This document shows, one piece after another, positions 36,184-44,834 of a stretch of DNA of 64,000 nucleotides. The stretch is from the NCBI GenBank assembly GCA_023663865.1, contig JAMPGU010000001.1:82159-146158 (forward strand), read 5' to 3'. The notes under the pieces are model-generated. The model was given only the letters and a program-made list of their open reading frames with translations, did no database searches and was not told the origin of the DNA. Each line of letters begins with the position of its first letter. Position 1 is the first letter of the stretch. Source of the DNA: Clostridium sp. GTDB taxonomy: Bacteria; Bacillota; Clostridia; Oscillospirales; Acutalibacteraceae. Both the position numbers and the translations under genes were made by a program.

Positions 36184-36681
36184 TTATTTAATTGCATTTT
36201 CTAATTTCAGCAGATACGCTTTTTTGTCGATACCGCCTGCATAGCCTGTAAGACTTCCATCTGCTCCAATCACTCTGTGACACGGAACAATAATACTTAT
36301 CGGATTATGACCTACAGCACCGCCTACTGCCTGTGCTGAAATTCGTTCAACTCCCCTGCTTTGGGCAATACGCTTGGCAATCTCGCCATAGGTTACAACA
36401 CTGCCATAAGGTATTTCCAGCAGAATATTCCAAACCTGCTTTCTGAAATCCGTTGAAGCAAGTTTGATTGCAGGCGTAAAATTCGGTTTTTCGTTACTGA
36501 AATAAATATCAAGCCATTCTTTTGTTTTGCTGAACACAGGCAATTCCTGTTTTTTATAGCTTTTCATAAGTTCCAAATCAAAATACTTTTGATCCGAAAA
36601 CCATAGACCGGTCAGATAATCGCCGTCACTCGCCAATATTATATCGCCGAGGGGTGATTTATAGGTTGATACAAATTGCAT
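36184..36681 (-). CDS. ogt: Methylated-DNA--protein-cysteine methyltransferase
   Basis: This suicide enzyme removes O6-methyl groups from guanine. The 165 residues include the active-site PCHRVIG with the acceptor cysteine, the DNA-binding YGEIAKRIAQS helix and an N-terminal beta domain (YKSPLGDIILASDGDYLTG). Its start shares one base with the stop of the serine hydrolase gene (TAATG), so the two are coupled. Confidence 0.94.
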   Translation of the reverse strand: MQFVSTYKSPLGDIILASDGDYLTGLWFSDQKYFDLELMKSYKKQELPVFSKTKEWLDIYFSNEKPNFTPAIKLASTDFRKQVWNILLEIPYGSVVTYGEIAKRIAQSRGVERISAQAVGGAVGHNPISIIVPCHRVIGADGSLTGYAGGIDKKAYLLKLENAIK

Positions 36682-38273
36682 TAGTCTTCAAACTTTCCTT
36701 TAAAGTCAGGCTCGATGAATGGCAGTCCTAATTTTTCAACAGCGTCTTTCAAAACACTTTCCGTGATTTCACCCTTTATCGGATGGCCTGTAAAGGTCAT
36801 ATTGTAAATTGCCAAATCCTGAAATCTCGGTGTCATTTCGTTAATAATTTTAACAGTATCATCATCCCTGAATTCAAAGGTAAACTGTCTTACATGTGCT
36901 GTTTCAATCGGTCTTATCCACAGTTTAAGCGTACCGTCCTCCTGCCATGCTGCCTTTGAATATGTATGATAATGAAGGTCACCGAGCGTAATCTCCGATA
37001 TACCATATTCGCCGTTAAGACCAACATCTATTGTATTTTCATACTCCTTCTCTCTCCAATAAAACCTCAGCTTATCCTCCTCAAAGGTCAGCTTCATTTC
37101 ATTGATTTCACCCGGCTTGTTATACAGCATCTGCGTAATTGAAATTGTAATTACGGAAACAAATTCAGAGGTTTTGCACTTGATAAGACGACCGGAGATT
37201 TTTTCTTCCATTTCCTTATTTCTTTCCCCTGCCGGCAGCTCCACTACAGCGCAGGCATTAATTGTTGCCATCATTTCATCATAAGCCTCTTTATTTTCAG
37301 GCAAAGCCTCATAGCCAAAGCATTGCGGAAAATATTTCCAGAACACTTTCATAACATTATAATCCTCTGCCTCACCGCAGTTGAGCACCACCAGTGCATC
37401 ATAATCCGGGAACAGGAAGCAGCGCTGACCAAACAAGCCGTCGGCTCTGGCACTGTTGGCAATGGGATTTTTCCAGAACTGGTAGCCGTATCCCATCATA
37501 TTATCAATAAAGCCATCTCTGACAGAATCAACCTGCTTTTTGGTAGCTTCCTTAACCCAAATTTCAGGAATAATCTGCGTGCCGTCAATCCATTTTCCGC
37601 CATGAATGTATGGCAGGAAGAACTTTGCAAGGTCCTCGCTCTTCATATAAAGACCCCATCCGCCGGCATTATTACCCACACCGTCAGTCTCCCAAAATGG
37701 CTTTTCTATTCCAAGCGGTTCAAAAACTCTCGGATACAGATAATCCAGCATACTCATACCTGTAACCTTGGATATAATTGCTGAAAGCATAAATGTGTTT
37801 TCAGAAATATAATTGAATTTCGTATTTGGGGGCAGGAGAAAGGTAGCACCAAGAAAGTTTGAAATCCAATCCGTTTTTCCCTTTTCCTCCAGCACAGTAA
37901 TGAGCTTATCACTGCGCATAGTAAGCAACATACGAATTGTCAGCATTCTGTTAAACGGACGTTTACTCATTACATATTCAGGGAAATAATCTACTACCTT
38001 GTCATCAAGATTAATCAATCCCTCACTGATTGCAAAGCCAATGGCTGTAGATGTAACAGACTTACTCATAGAATAAAGCACGTGGGGCATATCTGCACTG
38101 TACGGTGCAAAGAAGCCCTGTGCGCAAACCTTATCATGACGTACAACAGTAAAGCTTTGAAGACCCAAGCCCTTTTCATTAATCTCATTTAAGAAAGCTG
38201 TTATCACTTTACTGTTCACACCAACCTCTTCCGGTGTAACATGCTCCAGCTGCCAATTCTTCAATCTTTCCAT
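36681..38273 (-). CDS. Serine hydrolase of the beta-lactamase/penicillin-binding class C family
   Basis: The protein has about 530 residues and no signal peptide. The catalytic S-x-x-K is SMSK (serine near residue 68) and the second motif is probably Y-I-S in KFNYISENTF. A C-terminal beta domain of about 170 residues follows, seen in EstB- or 6-aminohexanoate-hydrolase-like members. Cytoplasmic location argues against a true beta-lactamase; an esterase or peptidase is more likely. The start is either ATG 38273 or GTG 38279 (the GAGAGG site fits both). It is coupled to ogt downstream. Confidence 0.8.
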   Translation of the reverse strand: MERLKNWQLEHVTPEEVGVNSKVITAFLNEINEKGLGLQSFTVVRHDKVCAQGFFAPYSADMPHVLYSMSKSVTSTAIGFAISEGLINLDDKVVDYFPEYVMSKRPFNRMLTIRMLLTMRSDKLITVLEEKGKTDWISNFLGATFLLPPNTKFNYISENTFMLSAIISKVTGMSMLDYLYPRVFEPLGIEKPFWETDGVGNNAGGWGLYMKSEDLAKFFLPYIHGGKWIDGTQIIPEIWVKEATKKQVDSVRDGFIDNMMGYGYQFWKNPIANSARADGLFGQRCFLFPDYDALVVLNCGEAEDYNVMKVFWKYFPQCFGYEALPENKEAYDEMMATINACAVVELPAGERNKEMEEKISGRLIKCKTSEFVSVITISITQMLYNKPGEINEMKLTFEEDKLRFYWREKEYENTIDVGLNGEYGISEITLGDLHYHTYSKAAWQEDGTLKLWIRPIETAHVRQFTFEFRDDDTVKIINEMTPRFQDLAIYNMTFTGHPIKGEITESVLKDAVEKLGLPFIEPDFKGKFED

Positions 38274-38317
38274 AATCACTGAATCCTCTCAAAAATAATA
38301 AACAAGTGTACATTTAT

Positions 38318-38346
38318 ATTTTACAATATCGAGCATTGGTTTTCAA
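38318..38346 (-). promoter_or_regulatory. Promoter of the serine hydrolase-ogt unit
   Basis: Minus-strand TTGAAA (38341-38346), 17 bases, TAAAAT (38318-38323). Confidence 0.65.
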
Positions 38347-38420
38347 CAACAAAAATCTAAATAATATATAAACCATTACATAATATACATTTAACTCTAA
38401 AATAGTATATATTAATAGAA

Positions 38421-38448
38421 TTGACTTTTTTATAAATACCTGTATAAT
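38421..38448 (+). promoter_or_regulatory. Promoter of the CHAP protein gene
   Basis: TTGACT (38421-38426), 16 bases, TATAAT (38443-38448), 40 bases before the start codon. Confidence 0.7.
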
Positions 38449-38474
38449 TATAGTTAGGTAATTGTAACTATAAT
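38447..38474 (+). promoter_or_regulatory. 10-bp perfect inverted repeat at the transcript start of the CHAP gene
   Basis: ATTATAGTTA (38447-38456) and TAACTATAAT (38465-38474) with an 8-base loop. It overlaps the end of the -10 box and ends right before the GAGGT ribosome binding site, so it could be an operator or a 5' mRNA hairpin. Confidence 0.55.
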
Positions 38475-38488
38475 GAGGTATAATACAT

Positions 38489-39739
38489 ATGACCAAAACA
38501 AAAAGAGCGGCATCCCTATTTCTTGCTGCAATTATTTTAATAAGTGCCTTAATCCCTGTATCTGCATTCGCTGCAAGTGAAAGTCAAATCAGAGATAAAA
38601 TCGTATCTGTTGCTGACGGCGAAGTGGGATATACGGACTCTTCAACCCATTCAAAATACGGAAAATGGTACGGCTACCAAGGCTCCTGGTGTACCTACTT
38701 TGTTTTCTGGTGCTATAATCAGGCAGGAGACAAGCTGGGTGTTACACTCTACGGCAATGGTGTTACCCCATCCGGCGGTAACTGCAACAGTATGATAAGC
38801 TGGTACAAAAACAAAAACAGATACCACACCAGGTCAAGCGGATATACACCAAAAACCGGTGATATGGTCTTTTTTGACTGGAGCGGAAACGGCTCCTCCC
38901 AGCATGTCGGAATTGTTGATTATGTTTCGGGAAGCACTGTACATACCATAGAGGGCAATTGCTCAGGCTCGGTTAAGAAGAGAGAATATACCACGAAGGG
39001 CTCTAAGCCATATAATAATGTCAGTGCAATTATGGGATATGCAAGTCCTGACTTCTCCTCTGCTGCAAATGGAAAGAGCGAAACAAAAAAAGAAAAAACC
39101 ACCAAGAAAAAAACGACAACAAAAAAGGCAGCTGCCACCAAAAAGGTAACCACTACAAAAAAGCAAGAAAATAAAACAACAAAAAAGAAAACCACAACGA
39201 CTGCCACACAAACAACGAAAAAGGAAACAACCAAAACAACAGTATCCACCACGCAGACAGAAAAAATTGAAAAGCTGTCCCTGCAGGCTTCTACCTATGA
39301 TTTAAAAATCGGTGACACTGTCAAGCTGGATTATTCCATTTCTCCCGGCAGTGCCAAGGCTGTTGTCGGCTATTTCTGCGATGAGGAGGATATAATCCAA
39401 ATTGATGCCGGCGGTGATATTACTGCAATTGGTAACGGAACTGCCACGGTTGTTGTATGTGCGAATGATGAGGTTTACAGCCAATGTGATTTTACGGTAA
39501 CGGATGCCGTAGCAGAGGTTACAACATTAAGCGATAAGCCTGCAAGAAAAGTTGTCGGAACAGTTCAAAACCAGGTCGAGGGCGAAGAGGATATGCAAGC
39601 TGTTTTGGGGAGAATAGGCGTTAATATTGATGCATTGACGCAAAACAAACAGCTGTATATTATACCTTTAGCCATAGCCGGCGCAACAATGTTAATCTGC
39701 ATTATAATCTGCATAAGAAAAAAGGCAAAAAAGAATTGA
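38489..39739 (+). CDS. Secreted, membrane-anchored CHAP-domain wall hydrolase
   Basis: The 416-residue protein has a signal peptide ending VSAFAA (about 30), a CHAP amidase/endopeptidase domain at about 35-185 with the catalytic cysteine in GSWCTYFVFWCY and histidine in SQHVGIVDYV, a lysine/threonine-rich stalk at about 195-255, a bacterial Ig-like (BIG2) domain at about 262-340 and a C-terminal membrane helix near 390-408 followed by KKAKKN. So the enzyme is held at the membrane and reaches the wall through the stalk. Likely peptidoglycan hydrolase. Confidence 0.88.
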   Translation: MTKTKRAASLFLAAIILISALIPVSAFAASESQIRDKIVSVADGEVGYTDSSTHSKYGKWYGYQGSWCTYFVFWCYNQAGDKLGVTLYGNGVTPSGGNCNSMISWYKNKNRYHTRSSGYTPKTGDMVFFDWSGNGSSQHVGIVDYVSGSTVHTIEGNCSGSVKKREYTTKGSKPYNNVSAIMGYASPDFSSAANGKSETKKEKTTKKKTTTKKAAATKKVTTTKKQENKTTKKKTTTTATQTTKKETTKTTVSTTQTEKIEKLSLQASTYDLKIGDTVKLDYSISPGSAKAVVGYFCDEEDIIQIDAGGDITAIGNGTATVVVCANDEVYSQCDFTVTDAVAEVTTLSDKPARKVVGTVQNQVEGEEDMQAVLGRIGVNIDALTQNKQLYIIPLAIAGATMLICIIICIRKKAKKN

Positions 39740-39768
39740 ATTGATTTTAATGCAATCCTGTATTATAA
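39740..39768 (+). promoter_or_regulatory. Promoter of the sugar dehydratase gene
   Basis: TTGATT (39740-39745), 17 bases, TATAAT (39763-39768), immediately after the CHAP gene stop. Confidence 0.7.
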
Positions 39769-39861
39769 TGTTTTGAAATCAGATGCCAAACAAATATTAC
39801 AGCATATAAAATCAGCGTATTCGGTTTATTATGATATTAAAGTATTAATAGGGAGTGTAAA

Positions 39862-41745
39862 ATGAATATAAAAAGAACTGCCGCGGAAGGAAAATTAAAA
39901 AAATGGTTTCTTGCATTCATTGATATAGCATTGTTTGCTCTTTCAAATGCTGCAATTTGTTACATAGTAAGTGACGGCAACATAGGCTCTGCTCCATACA
40001 GCGACGTTTTGTTTAATGCTTACCACATTATCATTCTCAGCGTAATTGTCGTACTGATAAATTATCTGTTTAGATTATACAAAAGTGTGTGGACCTTTGC
40101 CGGACCACAGGAGATTATTGCCTGCGGCAAGGCATCTGTAGTTGATGCAATTGTATTATACCTTGTGGATAAAATCCTGTTTGATATGATTCTGGGCAAC
40201 ACAATTTTACCAATTTATGCTTATGTCGTAAATGTTGTGTTTATTCTGCTATGCACGTGTATGCCTAGAATCGGATATAGAATTTTAAGAAGTGAAATCA
40301 GAAGCCGTACACTTCTCTCTAAAACAGAAAACCGACACAATAAAAGAGTTATGATTGTCGGTGCAGGATATATGGGTAATATGATTATCAATGATCTTGC
40401 AAATAAAAGCTCTTTATATACCCCTGTCGTTGCAGTAGATGATAATCCTGCAAAGAAAGGCAAAAGAATAAGTGGTATAAAAATTGCCGGAAACATTGAT
40501 GAAATACCGGAGGTTGCGGAAAAATATGACGTTGATGAAATCATCATTTGTATTCCGTCAACAACAAAAACAAGACTGAATGAAATTATAAAAATCGCTA
40601 CCTCTACAGATAAAATCGTAAAAATATCCTCTTCCATTGAGGATATACTGAATGACCCGAACTCAGCCAATAAAATACGAAAGGTAGAAATTTCGGACCT
40701 GCTTGCACGAGATGAGGTTAAGCTGGATATTGCTGTATGCAAATATTTGATAGGCACTACCATTCTTGTAACAGGCGGCGGCGGATCTATCGGTGCTGAG
40801 CTATGCACACAGTGTGCCAGATATAACCCAAAGGCAATTGTAATTTTTGATATTTATGAAAATTGCGCCTTTGAGCTTGCAAATGAGCTTAAAGCAAAAT
40901 ACGGCAATAAGATAGATATTCAAATTCGAATTGGTTCAATATGTGATATGGACCGACTAAATGAGGTATTTGAAGAATTTCATCCGGATGTTGTCTTTCA
41001 TGCAGCTGCACACAAGCATGTACCGCTTATGGAGGATTCTCCCTGTGAGGCTGTAAACAACAATGTATTCGGAACATATAATGTTGCCGTTGCTGCAGAT
41101 AAATATAAGGTTCCGAAAATGGTAATACTTTCAACTGATAAGGCGGTTAACCCGACAAATGTTATGGGTACCACCAAACGAATTACCGAAATTATCGTTC
41201 AGTATATGAATGAAACCAGCGAGCATACCCAGTATGCAGCTGTTCGTTTTGGTAATGTACTGGGCTCTCACGGCTCTGTTATTCCAATCTTCAAGAAGCA
41301 AATTGCCCAGGGCGGTCCTGTATGTGTTACCCACCCTGATATAACAAGATATTTTATGACAATACCTGAGGCTGCTCAGCTGGTCTGCCAGGCAGGCGGT
41401 CTTGCTAAGGGCGGAGAAGTATTCGTACTGGATATGGGTGAGCCTGTTAAGATTATGGATTTGGCTGAAAATCTGATTCGGCTTTCCGGCTTCACGGTTG
41501 AAGAGATAGGTATTAAAATAACAGGATTGAGACCCGGCGAAAAGCTTTACGAAGAATTATCTATGGACACCGAAATGGAAACCAGACAGCGTACTGCAAA
41601 CGAAAAGATTTTCGTGAATCAGCCTATGGTTATTGACCATGATAAGTTCAGAGAAATGCTTGAAAGCCTGCGTGACATTAATGAGGATAACGTGCGTGAA
41701 AAGCTTATGGAAATCGTGCCGAATTATCATCCTGCAAACAATTAG
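39862..41745 (+). CDS. Membrane-bound nucleotide-sugar 4,6-dehydratase (PglF/CapD type)
   Basis: The 627-residue protein has four N-terminal membrane helices (about 15-140), a CoA-binding-like Rossmann unit with VMIVGAGYMGNMI, and a large short-chain dehydrogenase domain starting ILVTGGGGSIGAEL. The active-site stretch STDKAVNPTNVMGTTKR has methionine in place of the usual tyrosine, which is typical of PglF/WbpM/CapD UDP-GlcNAc 4,6-dehydratases. The product feeds rare sugars into capsule or glycoproteins. No glycosyltransferase is adjacent. Confidence 0.9.
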   Translation: MNIKRTAAEGKLKKWFLAFIDIALFALSNAAICYIVSDGNIGSAPYSDVLFNAYHIIILSVIVVLINYLFRLYKSVWTFAGPQEIIACGKASVVDAIVLYLVDKILFDMILGNTILPIYAYVVNVVFILLCTCMPRIGYRILRSEIRSRTLLSKTENRHNKRVMIVGAGYMGNMIINDLANKSSLYTPVVAVDDNPAKKGKRISGIKIAGNIDEIPEVAEKYDVDEIIICIPSTTKTRLNEIIKIATSTDKIVKISSSIEDILNDPNSANKIRKVEISDLLARDEVKLDIAVCKYLIGTTILVTGGGGSIGAELCTQCARYNPKAIVIFDIYENCAFELANELKAKYGNKIDIQIRIGSICDMDRLNEVFEEFHPDVVFHAAAHKHVPLMEDSPCEAVNNNVFGTYNVAVAADKYKVPKMVILSTDKAVNPTNVMGTTKRITEIIVQYMNETSEHTQYAAVRFGNVLGSHGSVIPIFKKQIAQGGPVCVTHPDITRYFMTIPEAAQLVCQAGGLAKGGEVFVLDMGEPVKIMDLAENLIRLSGFTVEEIGIKITGLRPGEKLYEELSMDTEMETRQRTANEKIFVNQPMVIDHDKFREMLESLRDINEDNVREKLMEIVPNYHPANN

Positions 41746-41807
41746 CTCAAAGCAGATAAAACTTATATTCACTTCTGTTTTGTTTTGAAAAATAACTGGA
41801 GCAAAAA

Positions 41808-43181
41808 TTGGACAAATTAAACACCAACAAAAAGAAACGAATCAAAAATAAAAACTATTATTCCTCATATCCAAAGCTGGTTGCACTCAGCTTTATTGCT
41901 TTAATTCTTATCGGAACCTTCTTATTAATGCTTCCGATATCCGTAAAAAATGGTGACGTTTCCTTTTTAGATGCATTATTTACAGCTACCTCTGCCAGCT
42001 GCGTAACAGGACTGGTGGTATTTGATACCTTCAGCAAATGGACTTTGTTTGGTCAGCTTGTTATTCTGTGTATGATACAAATCGGCGGACTGGGCTTTAT
42101 AACCATTATGACAATGCTTGCAAGCTTTGTGAAAAAGCGTGTCAGCCTCAGGGAAAAGCTGCTGCTGAAGGAAAGTGTAGGTACAATCTATAAGGGTGAA
42201 ATGAAAGCTCTTGTAAAGGTTGTTCTTTACGGTACAATTATTTTTGAGGTATTAGGGGCAATCCTGCTTTCCTCCCAGTTTATTCCGCAGATGGGATTTA
42301 AAAACGGATTATACACCTCTGTATTTTTATCTGTATCAGCCTTCTGCAATGCAGGATTTGATGTTATGGGACGGGTTGCACCGGGTTCATCACTTATAAG
42401 TGTAAACGACAACCCTGTTGTGCTATTGACGATTTCACTGCTTATCATCTTGGGCGGACTGGGATTTATTGTATGGGATGACATCTACAGACGTAAAACC
42501 AAATTTAAAAGATACAGTGTCCATACAAAAATTACACTTGTCACAACATTGATTTTGCTGGCTGCAGGCACAATATCCTTTTTTATTTTTGAGTGGAATA
42601 ACACCCTTGCAGATATGCCGTTATGGCAAAAGGGACTCAATGCATTTTTTTGCAGTGTAACACCAAGAACTGCCGGCTTCAACAGCGTACCCAACAGTGA
42701 TTTGACCGGTATATCAAAAATGGTAACCTATGCACTTATGTTTGTGGGCGGATCCTCCGGTTCGACTGCAGGCGGTATCAAAACGGTCACACTGGCAGTT
42801 TTGATTTTGTGTGCCGTTTCCAGCATAAGAAACAAAAGAGATATTGAGCTGTTTGGCAGACGTATCACATTTGATGCAGTAAGAAAAGCCGCATCCATTG
42901 CTTCCATAAACATCTCTGCAATATTCGTATCCTCTGCCATTATAACCTTCTGCCAGCCGGAACTCGGCTATTCCAATATATTGTTTGAATGTATTTCTGC
43001 CATAGGCACAGTTGGTATGACAACAGGCATTACCGCCTCCCTTCATACTGTTCCGAAAATTATAATTGCACTTATGATGTATATAGGCAGAATTACATCT
43101 CTTATATTTGCATTTTCTATTATATTCTCAAACAGAAAAACCACCACCAGAAAACCATCAGGCAATTTGCTGATTGGATAA
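41808..43181 (+). CDS. ktrB: Potassium uptake channel subunit KtrB/TrkH
   Basis: The 457-residue membrane protein is the ion-conducting part of a Ktr-type potassium (or sodium-coupled) transporter. Four selectivity loops are seen: TATSASCVTGLVVFDT, FCNAGFDVMG, TPRTAGFNS and GTVGMTTGI. The gating loop GGSSGSTAGGIKT is also present. Translation starts with TTG 41808, six bases after GGAG. It is followed by its regulator ktrA. Confidence 0.92.
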   Translation: MDKLNTNKKKRIKNKNYYSSYPKLVALSFIALILIGTFLLMLPISVKNGDVSFLDALFTATSASCVTGLVVFDTFSKWTLFGQLVILCMIQIGGLGFITIMTMLASFVKKRVSLREKLLLKESVGTIYKGEMKALVKVVLYGTIIFEVLGAILLSSQFIPQMGFKNGLYTSVFLSVSAFCNAGFDVMGRVAPGSSLISVNDNPVVLLTISLLIILGGLGFIVWDDIYRRKTKFKRYSVHTKITLVTTLILLAAGTISFFIFEWNNTLADMPLWQKGLNAFFCSVTPRTAGFNSVPNSDLTGISKMVTYALMFVGGSSGSTAGGIKTVTLAVLILCAVSSIRNKRDIELFGRRITFDAVRKAASIASINISAIFVSSAIITFCQPELGYSNILFECISAIGTVGMTTGITASLHTVPKIIIALMMYIGRITSLIFAFSIIFSNRKTTTRKPSGNLLIG

Positions 43182-43230
43182 ATCAAACTACTTTTTCATT
43201 GCCTACACACTAAGGAGAAAAAATCATAAT

Positions 43231-43872
43231 ATGAAATCAGTTTTAGTTATCGGTGCCGGAAAATTCGGTCACCACATTGCAGAATATCTTTGTGATATGG
43301 GCAATGATGTAATGCTTGTTGATGAAAATGAAGCATTAATTGAAGCCTATGCCGATAAGGTTACAAATGCAGAAATCGGCGATTTTACAATTAAAGACAA
43401 TCTGTCAGCCCTTGTTGTAAAGGACTATGACTATATATTTGTTTGCGTCGGTGATTTTCAGGACAGCTTAGTGATAACAAGCTATCTTAAAGAGCTTGGA
43501 GCAGATTATGTTATCGGCAAAGCATCCTCCCTTATCCACGAAAAATTCCTGCTGCAAAATGGTGCAGACAGAGTAATTTATCCTGAAAGAGATATTGCAT
43601 ATCGAATGGCTGTGGAGTATAATAATTCTTCGATATTTGATTATTTTCAGCTTAGTGAGGACACGGGTATTTATGAAATCTCCGCACCGAACAGCTGGGT
43701 AGGCAAATCACTGATAAATATCAACGTTCGTAAAATTCATAACATTACGGTTATTGCTTATAAAAACGGCGAAAAAATTGTTCCAATCAGCAGTCCTGAT
43801 TACGTTTTTTCAAAGGAGGAGCATATCATTGTTATGGGTGAAAAATCCGATATTAAAAAAATTGCGAAGTAG
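43231..43872 (+). CDS. ktrA: Potassium uptake regulatory subunit KtrA/TrkA
   Basis: This 213-residue cytosolic ring protein gates KtrB in response to nucleotides. It has an RCK_N Rossmann fold (VLVIGAGKFGHHIAEYL, with acidic VMLVDENEA at the end of strand 2) and an RCK_C domain at about 135-213. ATG 43231 follows AAGGAG; a start at 43174 would overlap ktrB. The pair is complete. Confidence 0.93.
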   Translation: MKSVLVIGAGKFGHHIAEYLCDMGNDVMLVDENEALIEAYADKVTNAEIGDFTIKDNLSALVVKDYDYIFVCVGDFQDSLVITSYLKELGADYVIGKASSLIHEKFLLQNGADRVIYPERDIAYRMAVEYNNSSIFDYFQLSEDTGIYEISAPNSWVGKSLININVRKIHNITVIAYKNGEKIVPISSPDYVFSKEEHIIVMGEKSDIKKIAK

Positions 43873-43883
43873 AGGTAAGACAA

Positions 43884-44657
43884 ATGTTATTTAAACCGGA
43901 GTATGATGAAAACGGAAAAAAGGTTTTATGCGAAATGAATGGCGTAAACCCTGAAATGCTTATGGACATTTATGTAAAAAAGCTGACTAAGGGCGAAAAG
44001 CTTGAAATTATGGAAAGCAACAATGAATGTGCTGTTCTGTTGCTTTCAGGAAAGGTTAATTTTACTGTTGGTGAAAGCATAAACGAGGATTGCCAGCGTG
44101 CAAATCCTTTTGAAAAAACACCTTATGCAGTTCATTTTTCCAAAAATACAAAGGCTTGCATTACTGCACTTGAGAATAGTGAAGTGCTTGTTCAGATGAC
44201 GGATAATGAAAAAACCTGGGAGCCTGTATTCTATAATCCTGACAACTGCTTGTATCAGGAATTCGGAAAGGGTCAATGGAACGGCACAGGTCACAGAATT
44301 GTATCCACTATGTTTGACCTTGACAATGCTCCATATTCAAATATGGTTATGGGCGAGGTGTTCAATCAGCCGGGACGCTGGTCAAGCTACCCGCCTCACC
44401 ACCATCCACAGCCTGAGCTTTATTACTATCAGTTTGACCATCCTGAGGGATTTGGTGCAGGCTTTGAGGGTGATACACCATACAAAACAGAAAACGGCAG
44501 CTGTCTGTGCATACGCGGCGGAAATGCACATCAGCAGGTTACCGCACCGGGCTACGAAATGTATTATGTATGGCTCATTCGTCATATTGACGGCGACCCA
44601 TGGGATAAAACCAGAATTTATGTTCCTGAATACGAATGGCTGGCAAATGCAGATTAA
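43884..44657 (+). CDS. iolB: 5-deoxy-glucuronate isomerase
   Basis: IolB acts in myo-inositol breakdown, turning 5-deoxy-glucuronate into 2-deoxy-5-keto-gluconate. The 257-residue double cupin has the metal motif YPPHHHPQPELYYYQFDHPE and the late GGNAHQQVTAPGYEMYYVW and RHIDGDPW, both typical of IolB. It lies 11 bases after ktrA. No other iol gene is in the window, which is unusual because IolB alone cannot run the pathway; the rest may be elsewhere. Confidence 0.88.
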   Translation: MLFKPEYDENGKKVLCEMNGVNPEMLMDIYVKKLTKGEKLEIMESNNECAVLLLSGKVNFTVGESINEDCQRANPFEKTPYAVHFSKNTKACITALENSEVLVQMTDNEKTWEPVFYNPDNCLYQEFGKGQWNGTGHRIVSTMFDLDNAPYSNMVMGEVFNQPGRWSSYPPHHHPQPELYYYQFDHPEGFGAGFEGDTPYKTENGSCLCIRGGNAHQQVTAPGYEMYYVWLIRHIDGDPWDKTRIYVPEYEWLANAD

Positions 44658-44686
44658 TGCAGAAGCGGTCTTATATTTAATAGATG

Positions 44687-44717
44687 AGCATCGGATTGAG
44701 AAATTCGATGCTTTTTT
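44687..44717 (+). terminator. Terminator after iolB
   Basis: AGCATCG (44687-44693) pairs with CGATGCT (44706-44712), followed by TTTTT. Confidence 0.75.
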
Positions 44718-44758
44718 GTTATGTCGATTTATATCAAAAACATACCGAACAGAATAAT

Positions 44759-44790
44759 TTTTTGCCTGAAAAGTGTAAGGTTTTTGCCTG
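44759..44790 (+). repeat. Pair of 10-bp direct repeats before the S8 protease gene
   Basis: TTTTTGCCTG occurs at 44759-44768 and again at 44781-44790, 22 bases apart, with further matching A and GT positions after each. They lie 45-76 bases before the protease start and may be a regulator site. Confidence 0.45.
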
Positions 44791-44834
44791 CCAAACGTAC
44801 TAATATATGGTAGCAAATATTCAGGAGGTATCCT

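Noticed and set aside
39085..39250. Low-complexity repeat (ACAACAAAAAAG-like) as a tandem DNA repeat
   Set aside because: It is in frame and encodes the Lys/Thr stalk of the CHAP protein; no separate repeat element is needed.
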